From Parafrankia elaeagni (lineage in GTDB: Bacteria > Actinomycetota > Actinomycetes > Frankiales > Frankiaceae): DNA of 64,000 bases. The notes beneath the pieces are model-generated. The model saw only the letters and a list, made by a program, of their open reading frames with translations, was not told the DNA's origin and searched no databases. Below are positions 27,472-36,894 of this stretch, piece after piece (the stretch's first letter is position 1; each line of letters starts with the position of its first letter). The stretch is from the NCBI RefSeq assembly GCF_000374165.1, contig NZ_KB893671.1, forward strand, positions 186,193-250,192, given 5' to 3'. A program made the position numbers and the translations under genes.

Positions 27472-28682
27472 AGATCGGACTCGCCTGCCCCTACACCTGG
27501 GACGTCCCCGGCGGGGTCCAGGCGCACGTGCGCGACCTCGCGGAGACGTTGCTGGACACCGGGCACGACGTCTCGGTGATCACTCCGGTGGACGACGAGT
27601 CCACCCTGCCGCCCTACGCGGTGGACGCCGGGCGCGCAGTGCCGGTGCCGTACAACGGTTCGGTCGCACGCCTGCTCATGGGCCCGGTGTCGGCCGCGCG
27701 GGTCCGGCGCTGGCTGCGCGAGCACGACTTCGACGTGCTCCACGCCCACGAGCCGACAGCTCCCAGCGTCAGCCTGCTGGCCTGCATGCTCGCTGACGGC
27801 CCGCTGGTCGCCACCTTCCACACCGCGAACCCCCGCTCCCGGTTCCTCACCGCCGCCCAGAGTGCGCTGCAGCCCTCGCTGGAGAAGCTGCGCGCGCGGA
27901 TCGCGGTGTCCGAGGCCGCCCGCCGCACGCTGGTGGAACATCTGGGCGCCGGCGCGATCCTGATCCCGAACGGGGTGGCGGTACGCGCGTTCGAGGGCGC
28001 CCGCCCGCTGCCCCGCTACCGGGCCAGGGCTGGCGTCGGTGACAGCGGCGGCGAGGGCCGCGGCTCCGAGGGCCGCGGCTCCGAGGACGGGGACTCCCCG
28101 CGAGGGGACGGCCCCGTGGTCGTGTTCCTCGGCCGGATCGACGAACCCCGCAAGGGCCTTGACGTGCTGATGGCCGCCTTCCCACTGCTGGTCGAGCAGG
28201 TGCCGGACGCGCGACTGCTGGTCGCGGGCCCCGGGGACACCGAGGCGGTGCGGTCGAGGATCGATCCGTCCCTGCTCGGGCGGGTCGACCTGATCGGCCT
28301 CGTCCCCGAGGCGGACAAGGCGGCGGTGTTCGCCTCCGGCAGCGTGTACTGCGCGCCGAACACGGGCCAGGAGAGTTTCGGCATCGTGCTGCTGGAGGCG
28401 ATGGCGGCGGGCACCCCCGTGGTCGCCAGCGACATCGACGCCTTCCGGCGGGTGCTGGACGACGGCCGCGCCGGGCGGCTGTTCGGGGTCGGTGAGCCGG
28501 CGGAGCTGGCGGCGAGGCTGGCCGAGCTGCTCCGCGACCCGGCGGAGCGGGCGCGGCTGGTCGAGCGCGGCCGCGCGGTGGTGGCGCGGTACGACTGGCG
28601 GGTCGTCGCGCAGCGCATTGTGGGCGTGTACGAGATGGTCTCCGGTGACTCCCCGGTATCGGTCGCAGCGGACGACACCTGA
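27468..28682 (+). CDS. pimA: Phosphatidylinositol alpha-mannosyltransferase
   Basis: A 404-residue GT4-family glycosyltransferase that transfers mannose from GDP-mannose to phosphatidylinositol, the first step of PIM synthesis. The N-terminal Rossmann domain opens MKIGLACPYTWDVPGGVQAH, with the GGVQ loop, and the C-terminal domain carries FLGRIDEPRKGLDVL and ESFGIVLLEAMAAGTPVV (E-x7-E). A Gly/Ser/Glu-rich insertion of about 25 residues (containing GRGSEGRGSE) separates the two domains and is not usual for PimA. GTG at 27468 is used because it overlaps the acyltransferase stop and GGAGGA lies upstream. Confidence 0.93.
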   Translation: MKIGLACPYTWDVPGGVQAHVRDLAETLLDTGHDVSVITPVDDESTLPPYAVDAGRAVPVPYNGSVARLLMGPVSAARVRRWLREHDFDVLHAHEPTAPSVSLLACMLADGPLVATFHTANPRSRFLTAAQSALQPSLEKLRARIAVSEAARRTLVEHLGAGAILIPNGVAVRAFEGARPLPRYRARAGVGDSGGEGRGSEGRGSEDGDSPRGDGPVVVFLGRIDEPRKGLDVLMAAFPLLVEQVPDARLLVAGPGDTEAVRSRIDPSLLGRVDLIGLVPEADKAAVFASGSVYCAPNTGQESFGIVLLEAMAAGTPVVASDIDAFRRVLDDGRAGRLFGVGEPAELAARLAELLRDPAERARLVERGRAVVARYDWRVVAQRIVGVYEMVSGDSPVSVAADDT

Positions 28683-28755
28683 CCGTGCCACCGTGTCCTT
28701 CGCGTGGTAGGTCCCGGAGACGATCCGTCCACCGGGGTTGACTACGCTGCGCGAG

Positions 28756-29319
28756 ATGACAGTCGTCGTGGCCGTGGTCGTCCTCGTTGTGGCGACAGCG
28801 ACCTATCTGACCTGGCTCGCCGGCCGGCTGGACCGGTTGGCGAACCGGGTCGACGCGACGCGGGCCGGGCTGGTCGCGCAGCTCACGGCCCGGGCAGACG
28901 CCGCACGGGCCCTTGCCCGCAACTGTGGGCTGGATGATCTCGCCATCGCCGCGGAGCGGGCCAGGGCCGGCCACGCCACGCTGCTCGCCGAGGGGGCGCT
29001 GGACGCCACCGCCGAGGATGCCGAGAACGCGCTGAGCCGGGCGCTGCGCTCGCCGGCTGTCGCCCGGGCAGTGGGAGGGGCGGCCCCGGGTGACGTCCAC
29101 GCCGTGGACGCGGCGGCGGCCCGGGTGGCGCTGGCCCGCCAGTTCCACAACGACGCCGTGGGCGACGTCCGCTCGCTGGCCGGGCGGCGCCTGGTGCGGC
29201 TGATGCACCTGTCGGGGCGGCGTCCGCTGCCGGCCTACTTCGAGATCGACGACGCGCCGCCGGTGCGCGAGGACGGCCCGCCCCGGCCCGGGAGCTCCGC
29301 CGAGGTCCCCGGGGCCTGA
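28756..29319 (+). CDS. LemA-like small membrane protein
   Basis: A 187-residue protein with one N-terminal membrane helix (about residues 2-22, rich in Val) followed by an alpha-helical alanine/arginine-rich domain. ARQFHNDAVGDVRSL and PLPAYFEIDDAPP resemble the end of LemA-type domains found after pimA in Actinobacteria. Topology is N-terminal anchor with a helical domain; role unknown. ATG at 28756 is chosen, with weak ribosome binding sequence; a TTG at 28738 is also possible. Confidence 0.75.
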   Translation: MTVVVAVVVLVVATATYLTWLAGRLDRLANRVDATRAGLVAQLTARADAARALARNCGLDDLAIAAERARAGHATLLAEGALDATAEDAENALSRALRSPAVARAVGGAAPGDVHAVDAAAARVALARQFHNDAVGDVRSLAGRRLVRLMHLSGRRPLPAYFEIDDAPPVREDGPPRPGSSAEVPGA

Positions 29320-29340
29320 CCGCCGCACGCGCGCTTCCGG

Positions 29341-30516
29341 TCAGCTTCCGGCGGTGACGCTGGCGTTGCGGGTGACGCCGCCAACGGGCTGGCCTCCGTC
29401 GTCGCCGGGCGGTCCGTCCGGGCCGGGGCCCGCAGGCACCTCCCCACGGGTGCCCGGCACCGGGCCGAGGCACAGGACGAAGTCCGTTCCGCGCCCGGTC
29501 TGCGTGTAACTGGCGGTGGTCTGTGCCCAGAGGCCGCACAGAGCGTCGGATCTGCCGTCGATCCGGGTCAGGACGACGTACTGGGCGTCCGGTGACGCAC
29601 ACTCGACGACCACGATGTCGTCTCCGTCCCGCCGGACGCAGTCTCCGGATCCGGCCTGGCCGGCGCCCGGCTGGCTCACCGCGACCGCCGCGATGAGGGC
29701 CCCCACGACGGCAAGCGGGACGAGCAGGCCGAGTATTTCCGGCCGATGCGTCAGCGGGCGCTGCTCCGGCGGCCGCGGGGCCCGGGGCGGACCGGGTGGC
29801 GGCAGCTTGGCGATCTTCGACCGCGAGGTGAGGTTCAGGCAGAGGACCACCGGTGTGATGAGCAGGGAGCCGATGCCCCACCAGCCCTGCCAGAGCGTCC
29901 GCGCGGTCATGGCACGCAGCAGTGCCGTGCCGCAGGTGCGGCAGAACGGGCCGCGCTCTGCCAGGAACCGCATGAAGACGACGAAGGACTGGTGGCCGCG
30001 GATCGTGACCTGAGCCGCCGGGCCGGCGCCACAGACGCGGCAGGGGGGTGCCCACCCGCCCGGAGCCGGCCCCCCGCCCCCGCCAGCCCAGCTGCCGGGG
30101 TGTGGCGATCCGGTGGAGGGAGCGGGCCAGCCAGGAGGGCCGGGACTGCCGACGTGCCCGGGACTGCCGACGTGCCCGGGACTGCCGACGTGCCCGGGAC
30201 TGCCGACGTGCCCGGGCCAGCCACCGTTCCCCGGCCACCCGCCGGGGCCGCTGGGCGGTGGTGGAGGCCCCGGCGGCGGCCAGCCCGGCATCGGGCCGGG
30301 GGGCGGTCCTGCCGGCTGCCTGGCGCCCGGCGGGGGTGCGGGCCAGCCGGGCCCGCCGCTTCCGCCGGGTGGGGGGCCGAAGCGACCCGGGCCACCGGCC
30401 CCGCCCGCCGCCCCGCCGGCACCCGCCTCGGTGGGACCTGGCGCACCGCCGTCCCATGGCGCGTGACCTGGACCGGGCTGGGCTCCGGGCGGCGGTGGGC
30501 CGTAGGGGCTTGTCAT
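29341..30516 (-). CDS. LppU/SCO3897-like membrane protein with Pro/Gly-rich N-terminus
   Basis: A 391-residue protein. The first 150 residues are almost wholly Pro/Gly/Ala and include four GSPGHV-type repeats. Next comes a cysteine knuckle pair (CRVCGAG and CRTCGTA), a membrane segment (about residues 212-232), a second membrane segment (about 266-286), and a C-terminal extracytoplasmic domain with SGDCVRR, VVECASPDAQYVVL and DFVLCLGP. That last domain matches the actinobacterial LppU family, whose cysteines probably form disulphides. Of two adjacent ATG codons the second (30516) has better spacing from AGGAG. Function is unknown. Confidence 0.78.
   Translation of the reverse strand: MTSPYGPPPPGAQPGPGHAPWDGGAPGPTEAGAGGAAGGAGGPGRFGPPPGGSGGPGWPAPPPGARQPAGPPPGPMPGWPPPGPPPPPSGPGGWPGNGGWPGHVGSPGHVGSPGHVGSPGHVGSPGPPGWPAPSTGSPHPGSWAGGGGGPAPGGWAPPCRVCGAGPAAQVTIRGHQSFVVFMRFLAERGPFCRTCGTALLRAMTARTLWQGWWGIGSLLITPVVLCLNLTSRSKIAKLPPPGPPRAPRPPEQRPLTHRPEILGLLVPLAVVGALIAAVAVSQPGAGQAGSGDCVRRDGDDIVVVECASPDAQYVVLTRIDGRSDALCGLWAQTTASYTQTGRGTDFVLCLGPVPGTRGEVPAGPGPDGPPGDDGGQPVGGVTRNASVTAGS
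30142..30213 (-). repeat. 18-bp tandem repeat, four exact copies
   Basis: The unit GGGACTGCCGACGTGCCC (plus strand) is repeated four times without change at 30142, 30160, 30178 and 30196. On the coding minus strand it gives the hexapeptide repeat of the LppU-like protein's N-terminal region. Identical copies imply recent expansion or contraction. Confidence 0.95.
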
Positions 30517-30519
30517 CAT

Positions 30520-30963
30520 TCTCCTGGAGTGCTCCGGGTCGCGGCACGGCAGGATACTGCGCCGGCCGCTGGTTACCTGGTCTCCAGGACGCACACAGAT
30601 GTCCGGTATTCCCGCTCTGCCCTGCGGGTGTGCGGATTGCCACTGTCGGCAGCGATCGCAGTGATGCTGATGATGGGGTAGGACAGGCCCGTTCCGGCCG
30701 TACCATGGACCGGCATCCATGTCCGTCCGGGTCCGTCCGGCCCGGAACGACCGCCGGAGAGCCTGCTCCCCGCGCGGCCCGGCGCCAGACCGGTCGATCC
30801 CCGGCCACCCGGTCGACCCCCGGCCACAGGGTCCCGCCGCCACCGCGCGCGGGTCCGGTTCCGGGTACGGGCCGACATCCTCGGTGGTCCGTCGGAAGGC
30901 CGGCCGGCACCATCGCGGACCTTGTCCGGAGAACCTGTCCGTACTACCCGAAAGAGACACCAC
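30520..30963. other. Divergent intergenic region upstream of pdxS
   Basis: These 444 bases separate the LppU-like gene from pdxS and must hold both promoters. I can point to an imperfect direct repeat CGGTCGAYCCCCGGCCAC at 30791-30808 and 30810-30827 but not to convincing promoter hexamers. No coding sequence is supported. Confidence 0.45.
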
Positions 30964-31929
30964 ATGATGTCCGACGGCCCGACCGCTCCCGCCCCTGCCA
31001 CGGGCGCTTCGCCATCCGGCCCCGTCGCGCCGGGCGGCGGGGCGGAACGGCAGGCCGGCACCGGCAGGGTGAAGCGCGGCATGGCGGAGATGCTCAAGGG
31101 CGGCGTGATCATGGACGTCGTCACCGCCGAGCAGGCGCGCATCGCCGAGGACGCGGGCGCCGTCGCCGTCATGGCGCTGGAGCGGGTGCCCGCCGACATC
31201 CGCGCGCAGGGCGGCGTGTCGCGGATGAGCGATCCGGAGATGATCGCCGGGATCATCGAGGCGGTCTCGATCCCGGTCATGGCCAAGGCCAGGATTGGGC
31301 ATTTCGTCGAGGCCCAGATCATCCAGGAGCTCGGTGTCGACTACATCGACGAGTCCGAGGTGCTCACCCCGGCGGATCCGCACCACCACATCGACAAGTG
31401 GGCCTTCACGGTGCCCTTCGTCTGCGGTGCCACCAACCTCGGTGAGGCGTTGCGGCGCCTCTCCGAGGGTGCGGCGATGATCCGGTCGAAGGGTGAGGCG
31501 GGCACCGGCGAGGTCTCCAACGCCGTGGTGCACATGCGCACCATCCGGGCGGAGATCGCGCGGCTGTCGGCGCTGCCGTCCGAGGAGCTGTACGCGGCGG
31601 CCAAGGAGCTGCGCGCACCGGTGGAGCTGGTCACCGAGGTCGCACGGCTGGGCCGGCTGCCGGTCGTGCTGTTCACCGCCGGCGGCATCGCCACTCCGGC
31701 GGACGCGGCGCTGATGATGCAGCTCGGCGCGGACGGCGTCTTCGTCGGCTCGGGCATCTTCAAGTCGGGGGATCCGGCGCGGCGGGCCCGGGCCATCGTC
31801 GAAGCCACGACGATGTACAACGACCCGGCGGTACTGGCCAAGGTCTCCCGCGGCCTGGGGGAGGCGATGGTCGGCATCAACGTCGGTGAGCTCCCGCCGC
31901 AGGCGCGCTTCGCCGACCGCGGCTGGTGA
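30964..31929 (+). CDS. pdxS: Pyridoxal 5'-phosphate synthase subunit PdxS
   Basis: A 321-residue synthase subunit that, with ammonia from PdxT, makes pyridoxal phosphate from ribose 5-phosphate and glyceraldehyde 3-phosphate. The conserved Asp of VIMDVV, the first Schiff-base lysine in [10 protein letters not shown] and the second in [11 protein letters not shown] are all present, as is [13 protein letters not shown]. The N-terminal 35 residues are Ala/Pro/Gly-rich and exceed the usual start by about 20. Two in-frame ATGs lie next to each other at 30964 and 30967. The pdxT start overlaps the stop codon. Confidence 0.96.
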   Translation: MMSDGPTAPAPATGASPSGPVAPGGGAERQAGTGRVKRGMAEMLKGGVIMDVVTAEQARIAEDAGAVAVMALERVPADIRAQGGVSRMSDPEMIAGIIEAVSIPVMAKARIGHFVEAQIIQELGVDYIDESEVLTPADPHHHIDKWAFTVPFVCGATNLGEALRRLSEGAAMIRSKGEAGTGEVSNAVVHMRTIRAEIARLSALPSEELYAAAKELRAPVELVTEVARLGRLPVVLFTAGGIATPADAALMMQLGADGVFVGSGIFKSGDPARRARAIVEATTMYNDPAVLAKVSRGLGEAMVGINVGELPPQARFADRGW

Positions 31930-32537
31930 GCTCTCCTCGGATCGGCGTCCTGGCGCTGCAGGGCGATGTGCGTGAGCACGCGCGCGCGCTCACCGGGTCC
32001 GGCGCCGAGGCCTGCGAGGTCCGCCGGGCGGCGGAGCTGGGATCATTGGACGGCCTGGTTCTGCCCGGCGGCGAGTCCACTACGATCGGTCGCCTGCTGC
32101 GTGTGTTCGACCTGCTGGATCCGCTGCGGGCGGCGGTCGCGGGTGGTCTGCCGGTGTTCGGTTCCTGCGCCGGCATGATCCTGCTCGCGCGGGACGTGAT
32201 CGACGGTCGTCCCGACCAGCCGCTGATCGGTGGGCTCGATGTGGTCGTTCGCCGCAACGCGTTCGGCCGCCAGGTCGAGTCCTTCGAGACGGACCTGGCG
32301 GTGGCTGGCGTCGAGGGGCCGGCGGTGCACGCTGTCTTCATCCGGGCGCCCTGGGTAGAAAAGGCGGGTGACGGAGTGGATGTGCTGGCCCGGGTCGGCG
32401 ACCGTCCGGTCGCGATCCGGCAGGGTCCGCTGCTCGCCACGTCGTTCCATCCTGAACTGACGGGAGACATCCGGGTGCACCGGCTGTTCGTCCAGATCGT
32501 GCGATCCGAGCTCGGGCTCAAGAGGGGCAGGTCATGA
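31926..32537 (+). CDS. pdxT: Pyridoxal 5'-phosphate synthase glutaminase subunit PdxT
   Basis: A 203-residue class I glutamine amidotransferase that feeds ammonia to PdxS. The oxyanion region [13 protein letters not shown], nucleophile Cys81 (FGSCAGMI), and His175-Glu177 (SFHPEL) form the expected triad. GTG at 31926 overlaps the pdxS stop, and its own stop overlaps the yebC start, so the three genes are a translationally coupled unit. Confidence 0.96.
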   Translation: MSSPRIGVLALQGDVREHARALTGSGAEACEVRRAAELGSLDGLVLPGGESTTIGRLLRVFDLLDPLRAAVAGGLPVFGSCAGMILLARDVIDGRPDQPLIGGLDVVVRRNAFGRQVESFETDLAVAGVEGPAVHAVFIRAPWVEKAGDGVDVLARVGDRPVAIRQGPLLATSFHPELTGDIRVHRLFVQIVRSELGLKRGRS

Positions 32538-33289
32538 GCGGTCACTCCAAGTGGGCGACCACCAAGCACAAGAAGGCGGTCGTCGACGCCCGCCGCGGCA
32601 AGCTGTTCGCCAAGCTGGTCAAGACCGTCGAGGTGGCGGCGAAGACCGGCGGCGGTGACCCGGCCGGCAACCCGACGCTGGCCGACGCCATCGCCAAGGC
32701 CAAGTCCCAGTCGGTGCCGAACGACAACATCGACCGGGCGATCAAGCGGGGTTCCGGCGAGCTCGCCGGCGGAGTGAACTACGAGGAGGTCACCTACGAG
32801 GCGTACGGGCCGAACGGTGTCGCGGTCCTCGTCGAGTGCCTCACCGACAACCGCAACCGGGCCGCGTCCGACGTCCGGGTGGCGATCACCCGCAACGGGG
32901 GCACCCCCGCCGACCCGGGCTCGGTGTCGTACCTGTTCAACCGGAAGGGCGTCATCCTGATCGACAAGACGCCCGAGCTGGGTGAGGACGACGTGCTGCT
33001 GGCCGTCCTCGACGCCGGTGCCGAGGAGGTGAACGACGTCGGTGAGGCCTTCGAGGTGGTCTCCGAGGCCACGGACCTGCACGCGGTCCGGGTGGCCGCG
33101 GGTGACGCCGGGCTTGCCGTCACCTCCGCCGACCTGTCGTGGCTGCCATCGGTGAGCGTCCCGCTCGACGCGGAGCCGGCCCGCAAGGTGCTCAAGCTCG
33201 TCGAGGCGCTGGAGGATCTGGACGACGTCCAGAACGTCTGGTTCAACGCCGACATCTCCGACGACGTCATGGAGCTCGTCTCGAGCTGA
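32534..33289 (+). CDS. YebC/TACO1 family protein
   Basis: A 251-residue protein that begins with the family hallmark [19 protein letters not shown] and contains [13 protein letters not shown] and [15 protein letters not shown]. YebC/TACO1 proteins have been described both as DNA-binding regulators and as factors that help ribosomes through difficult sequences. Its location before ruvC is conserved in bacteria. It overlaps pdxT by four bases. Confidence 0.95.
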   Translation: MSGHSKWATTKHKKAVVDARRGKLFAKLVKTVEVAAKTGGGDPAGNPTLADAIAKAKSQSVPNDNIDRAIKRGSGELAGGVNYEEVTYEAYGPNGVAVLVECLTDNRNRAASDVRVAITRNGGTPADPGSVSYLFNRKGVILIDKTPELGEDDVLLAVLDAGAEEVNDVGEAFEVVSEATDLHAVRVAAGDAGLAVTSADLSWLPSVSVPLDAEPARKVLKLVEALEDLDDVQNVWFNADISDDVMELVSS

Positions 33290-33394
33290 GTCCGTGTCGC
33301 GGCCGCGGGCCTCTGGTCGGCGTGTCGTGGATGTCGGTGTTGCCCCGGCCACTAGAATCGAACGAATGTTCGTGACCGTGGCCGGGAGGCATCG

Positions 33395-33913
33395 TTGCGT
33401 GTTCTCGGGGTGGACCCGGGCCTGACCCGCTGCGGTATCGGCGTGGTTGACGGTGGCCCGGGTCGTCGGGCTGATCTGGTTGATGTCGGTGTTGTGCGCA
33501 CTCCGGCCTCCGACGAGGTGGCGCAGCGGTTGCGTGCCGTCTCCGAGGGCGTGGAGGAGTGGCTGGACCGGCTGCGCCCGGATGCCGTGGCGGTGGAGAA
33601 GGTGTTCAGCCAGGCGAACGTCCGCACGGTGATGGGTACGGCCCAGGCCGGTGCCGTGGCGATCGTGGCGGCGGCCCGTCGCGGGCTGCCGATCGGCCTG
33701 TACACGCCCAGCGAGGTGAAGGCCGCCGTCACCGGCAGCGGGCGGGCGGACAAGGCACAGGTGGGGTTCATGGTGACAAGGCTTCTTGATCTTCCGGAGG
33801 CGCCGCGCCCGGCCGACGCCGCGGATGCGCTCGCGCTCGCCCTGTGCCACCTGTGGCGCGGGCCGGCGCTCGCCCGGCTGCGCTCCGCGGATCCACGGCG
33901 GGCACGGGCATGA
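33395..33913 (+). CDS. ruvC: Holliday junction endonuclease RuvC
   Basis: A 172-residue resolvase. The four catalytic acids are seen as Asp in LGVDPGLT, Glu in AVEKVFS, and two Asp in [13 protein letters not shown]. It cuts four-way junctions in partnership with RuvAB encoded downstream. The start codon is TTG, supported by GGGAGG five bases upstream and by the hallmark MRVLGVDPG opening. Confidence 0.96.
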   Translation: MRVLGVDPGLTRCGIGVVDGGPGRRADLVDVGVVRTPASDEVAQRLRAVSEGVEEWLDRLRPDAVAVEKVFSQANVRTVMGTAQAGAVAIVAAARRGLPIGLYTPSEVKAAVTGSGRADKAQVGFMVTRLLDLPEAPRPADAADALALALCHLWRGPALARLRSADPRRARA

Positions 33914-33947
33914 CTCCGCGAAGCGTCCGGACTCCGCGAGGCGTCCG
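33912..33947 (+). repeat. 18-bp direct repeat between ruvC and ruvA
   Basis: GACTCCGCGAAGCGTCCG (33912-33929) is followed by the same sequence with one change (A to G) at 33930-33947. It fills most of the gap before ruvA. The core GCGTCCG is shared with the repeats upstream of serS. Confidence 0.8.
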
Positions 33948-33961
33948 GGCATGACAGAGTC

Positions 33962-34699
33962 ATGATCGCCTCGGTCAGCGGGACGGTGCAGGCGCTGTCG
34001 CCGGCGTCCGCCGTCGTCGAGGTCGGCGGGATCGGTGTGCTGGTCTGGTGCACGCCGTCGACGCTGGGCCGGCTGCGGGTCGGGGAGCGGGCACGGCTGG
34101 CGACGACCCTCGTCGTGCGCGAGACGGAGCTGACGCTCTACGGTTTCGCCGACGCGGACGAGCGGGACGTCTTCGAGATCCTGCAGGGCGCGGCGGGCGT
34201 CGGGCCGCGGCTCGCGCAGGCCGTGCTGGGCGTGCACAGTCCGGACACGGTGCGCCGGGCCGTCGCCGAGGAGGACCTGGCCACGCTGACCAAGGTCCCC
34301 GGGATCGGCCGCAAGGGCGCCCAGCGCATCGTGCTCGACCTGCGGGACCGGCTCGGCCCCCCGTCGTCTCCGGTTCCGTCGGCGCGTGGCACGGTGCCGC
34401 CCGGGGGCGGCCAGGCGCCGGCGCCCGACGCCCGGCTCGGGGGCCCGGGCGGTGAGCAGGTGCGTGATGCGCTGGTCAGCCTCGGTTACACCGCCCGGGA
34501 GGCGCAGGAGGCGGTCATCGCCGCCCGGGCCGGCCTCGCCGTGGCCGGTGAGTCCGATGGCGACTCCGCGGGCGGTGGGCGGGCGGCTGCCGCCGACGAG
34601 GCGACCGGCTCCGCCGGAACCGCCACTGGTGCGGGCGCGGCGGTTGACGACCCGGCCGCACTGCTGCGCGCGAGCCTGGCGATCCTGCGGCCGCGATGA
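33962..34699 (+). CDS. ruvA: Holliday junction branch-migration protein RuvA
   Basis: A 245-residue junction-binding protein. Domain I (about residues 1-65) is the OB fold, domain II carries two helix-hairpin-helix motifs ([12 protein letters not shown] and [16 protein letters not shown]), and domain III ([19 protein letters not shown]) contacts RuvB. A Gly/Pro/Ala linker and a 40-residue Ala/Gly-rich tail make it longer than the usual 200 residues. Confidence 0.95.
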   Translation: MIASVSGTVQALSPASAVVEVGGIGVLVWCTPSTLGRLRVGERARLATTLVVRETELTLYGFADADERDVFEILQGAAGVGPRLAQAVLGVHSPDTVRRAVAEEDLATLTKVPGIGRKGAQRIVLDLRDRLGPPSSPVPSARGTVPPGGGQAPAPDARLGGPGGEQVRDALVSLGYTAREAQEAVIAARAGLAVAGESDGDSAGGGRAAAADEATGSAGTATGAGAAVDDPAALLRASLAILRPR

Positions 34700-34728
34700 G
34701 CGCGGTCAGCGCCGGGAGCGCGGCGGCC

Positions 34729-34773
34729 GGCAGCGGGAGCGACGGCAGCGGGAGCGACGGCAGCGGGAGCGAC
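34729..34773 (+). repeat. 15-bp tandem repeat between ruvA and ruvB
   Basis: GGCAGCGGGAGCGAC repeats three times exactly, at 34729, 34744 and 34759, in the 109-base ruvA-ruvB gap. A shorter related sequence precedes it. Confidence 0.85.
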
Positions 34774-34808
34774 GGCAGGAGGACGAGCACGGTGTCGCGG
34801 GAGGTGGC

Positions 34809-35870
34809 GTGAGCGAGGACGGCCTGATCTCGGCCACGGCCGCGCCGGAGGAACGCGCCTTCGAAGCGGGCCTGCGCCCGCGGACGCTGGACGAGTTCGT
34901 CGGCCAGCGCAAGGTGCGCGAACAGCTCTCGATCATGCTGGAGGGTGCGCAGGGCCGCGGCCGGCCGCCGGACCACGTCCTGCTGTCCGGTCCGCCGGGG
35001 CTCGGCAAGACGAGCCTGGCCATGATCGTGGCGGAGGAGCTCGGCGTCCCCCTGCGGATGACCAGCGGCCCGGCGATCGAGCGGGCGGGTGACCTGGTCG
35101 CGATCCTGACCGCGCTGACGCCCGGGGAGGTGCTCTTCCTCGACGAGATCCACCGCATCGCGCGGCCGGCAGAGGAGCTCCTCTACGCGGCGATGGAGGA
35201 CTTCCGGGTGGACGTCGTCCTCGGCAAGGGCCCGGGCGCGACGGCGATCCCGCTGGACCTCGCCCCGTTCACGCTGGTCGGTGCCACCACCCGGTCGGGC
35301 CTTCTCACCGGCCCGCTGCGGGACCGTTTCGGCTTCACCGGGCACATGGACTTCTACGACGCCGACGAGCTGGCCCTGGTGCTGGCGCGCTCGGCGCGGC
35401 TGCTCGGCGTGCGGCTCACCGACGACGGCGCCGTCGAGGTGGCGGGCCGTTCGCGCGGCACGCCCCGGATCGCCAACCGTCTCCTGCGCAGGGTCCGCGA
35501 CTACGCCGAGGTGCGGGCCGACGGCGTCGTGTCGCGGGACGTCGCCCAGGCCGCGCTGCGCGTCTACGACGTCGATGCGCTCGGCCTGGACCGGCTCGAC
35601 CGCGCGGTGCTCGACGCGCTCGTGCGCCGGTTCGGCGGTGGTCCGGTCGGTCTCGGCACCCTGGCCGTGGCGGTCGGCGAGGAGGTGGAGACGGTCGAGG
35701 ACGTGTCCGAGCCGTTCCTGCTGCGCGCGGGGCTGCTGGTGCGCACCGCCCGTGGGCGGGTGGCCACCCCGGCGGCGTTCACCCATCTGGGAATGGAGCC
35801 GGTGTCGGACGCGCTCGGCAGGTCACAGGCTCAGGTCGTGCTGTTCGCCGAGGAGCCGCCGCCGGTGTGA
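34809..35870 (+). CDS. ruvB: Holliday junction helicase RuvB
   Basis: A 353-residue AAA+ ATPase motor for branch migration. Walker A is [11 protein letters not shown] (about residues 60-70), Walker B LFLDEIHR (about 109-116), sensor GATTRSG, and the arginine finger lies in LRDRFGF. The C-terminal winged helix follows ([14 protein letters not shown]). GTG at 34809 is used with GGGAGG upstream; the frame is open further upstream but that part is the ruvA/ruvB repeat region. Confidence 0.97.
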   Translation: MSEDGLISATAAPEERAFEAGLRPRTLDEFVGQRKVREQLSIMLEGAQGRGRPPDHVLLSGPPGLGKTSLAMIVAEELGVPLRMTSGPAIERAGDLVAILTALTPGEVLFLDEIHRIARPAEELLYAAMEDFRVDVVLGKGPGATAIPLDLAPFTLVGATTRSGLLTGPLRDRFGFTGHMDFYDADELALVLARSARLLGVRLTDDGAVEVAGRSRGTPRIANRLLRRVRDYAEVRADGVVSRDVAQAALRVYDVDALGLDRLDRAVLDALVRRFGGGPVGLGTLAVAVGEEVETVEDVSEPFLLRAGLLVRTARGRVATPAAFTHLGMEPVSDALGRSQAQVVLFAEEPPPV

Positions 35871-36006
35871 AGCCGGCCCGTCGACGCGCTGGCGTACGGG
35901 CCGGCGCGCCCCGAACCCATCCAGCACGGGAACACACCGGCAGGCTGCCCGCGGTGGCCGTGACGCGGATACGTACGATCAGCCGCGACACCCAGGAGGG
36001 CAGGAC

Positions 36007-36570
36007 GTGCAGGAACTCGCGATCTTGACGAGCGCGGCGGACAACGACGGCGGCAGCTCCATCAGTGGACTGATCTTTCCGCTCCTCATTGTGCTGTTGA
36101 TCGTTTACTTCTTCTCGACGCAGCGCCGCCGCGCGAAGGCGCAGCAGCAGCAGCTCTCCCAGATCGTGCCCGGCACGCTTGTCGTGACCACTGCCGGTCT
36201 GTACGCGACCGTGGTCGAGCAGGACGGCTCCGATGTCCTCCTGGAGATCGCGCCGGATGTGGTCTGCCGGTTCGGCCGCAACGCCATCGCCCGGGTGATC
36301 AGTACTCCGGATTCCGAGAGCGACACCGCGGACGGCGACCATGCCGCGCCGGCCGGAACCACCCACGGCGACGCGAGCAGGGCGGCGGACGGGTCTGACG
36401 CCACTGACGAGACCGGGACGACGGGCACAGCGGGCTCGACGGGTCCGGCGAGTGACAGCGGTACTGCCGGTACTGCCGGTACTGCCGGGTCCACTGGTGA
36501 CGATCCGCGTCCCGATGGTGACACCGAGGGCACGGGCGGGAATTCGAACCCGCCGCGCAAGGAGCTCTAG
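36007..36570 (+). CDS. yajC: Preprotein translocase subunit YajC
   Basis: A 187-residue protein with one membrane helix (about residues 20-37, LIFPLLIVLLIVYFF) followed by the conserved QRRRAKAQQ and a small domain (VPGTLVVTTAGLYATVVEQ). The C-terminal 90 residues are Asp/Thr/Gly/Ala-rich with GTAGTAGTAG encoded by 9-bp repeats, nearly doubling the normal YajC length. It acts with SecDF, encoded next. GTG start with AGGAGG upstream. Confidence 0.93.
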   Translation: MQELAILTSAADNDGGSSISGLIFPLLIVLLIVYFFSTQRRRAKAQQQQLSQIVPGTLVVTTAGLYATVVEQDGSDVLLEIAPDVVCRFGRNAIARVISTPDSESDTADGDHAAPAGTTHGDASRAADGSDATDETGTTGTAGSTGPASDSGTAGTAGTAGSTGDDPRPDGDTEGTGGNSNPPRKEL

Positions 36571-36894
36571 ACCGCCCTCCGGGCGCTGGTTGCCCGCCGT
36601 GCTCGTAACTCTCTGTGGTCCGGATCGAAGTCCGGCGTCGAGCATCCGGCGGGCGTCGGGCCATCTCTCCACCGTTCCCGGAACGCCGGCAGTCGGGCCC
36701 CGGGTCGGGTGGACACCGGTCGGTGCAATGTCATTCGGAGGCTCGGCGGATGCTGTGGTGCGGGCGTGGTGCCTGCCATCGCCGACCGTCACGCGCCCGT
36801 CGACGGCTGGTGGTGTCACGGCGGGCCTGTTGGAACGTACCCTCGGTGACACTCGTTCGGAATCGGTAGGCGCCGCCGGAATCGGTGACGGTGT
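36571..36894. other. Intergenic region between yajC and secD
   Basis: I see no gene in these 324 bases. In many actinomycetes secD follows yajC closely; this wider gap could contain an independent secD promoter, but no hexamers stand out. Confidence 0.4.

Noticed and set aside
30142-30213. Possible CRISPR array
   Set aside because: The units are contiguous 18-bp copies without spacers and lie inside a coding frame.
30719-30967. 82-residue frame upstream of pdxS
   Set aside because: No start signal, low-complexity composition and overlap with the pdxS start.
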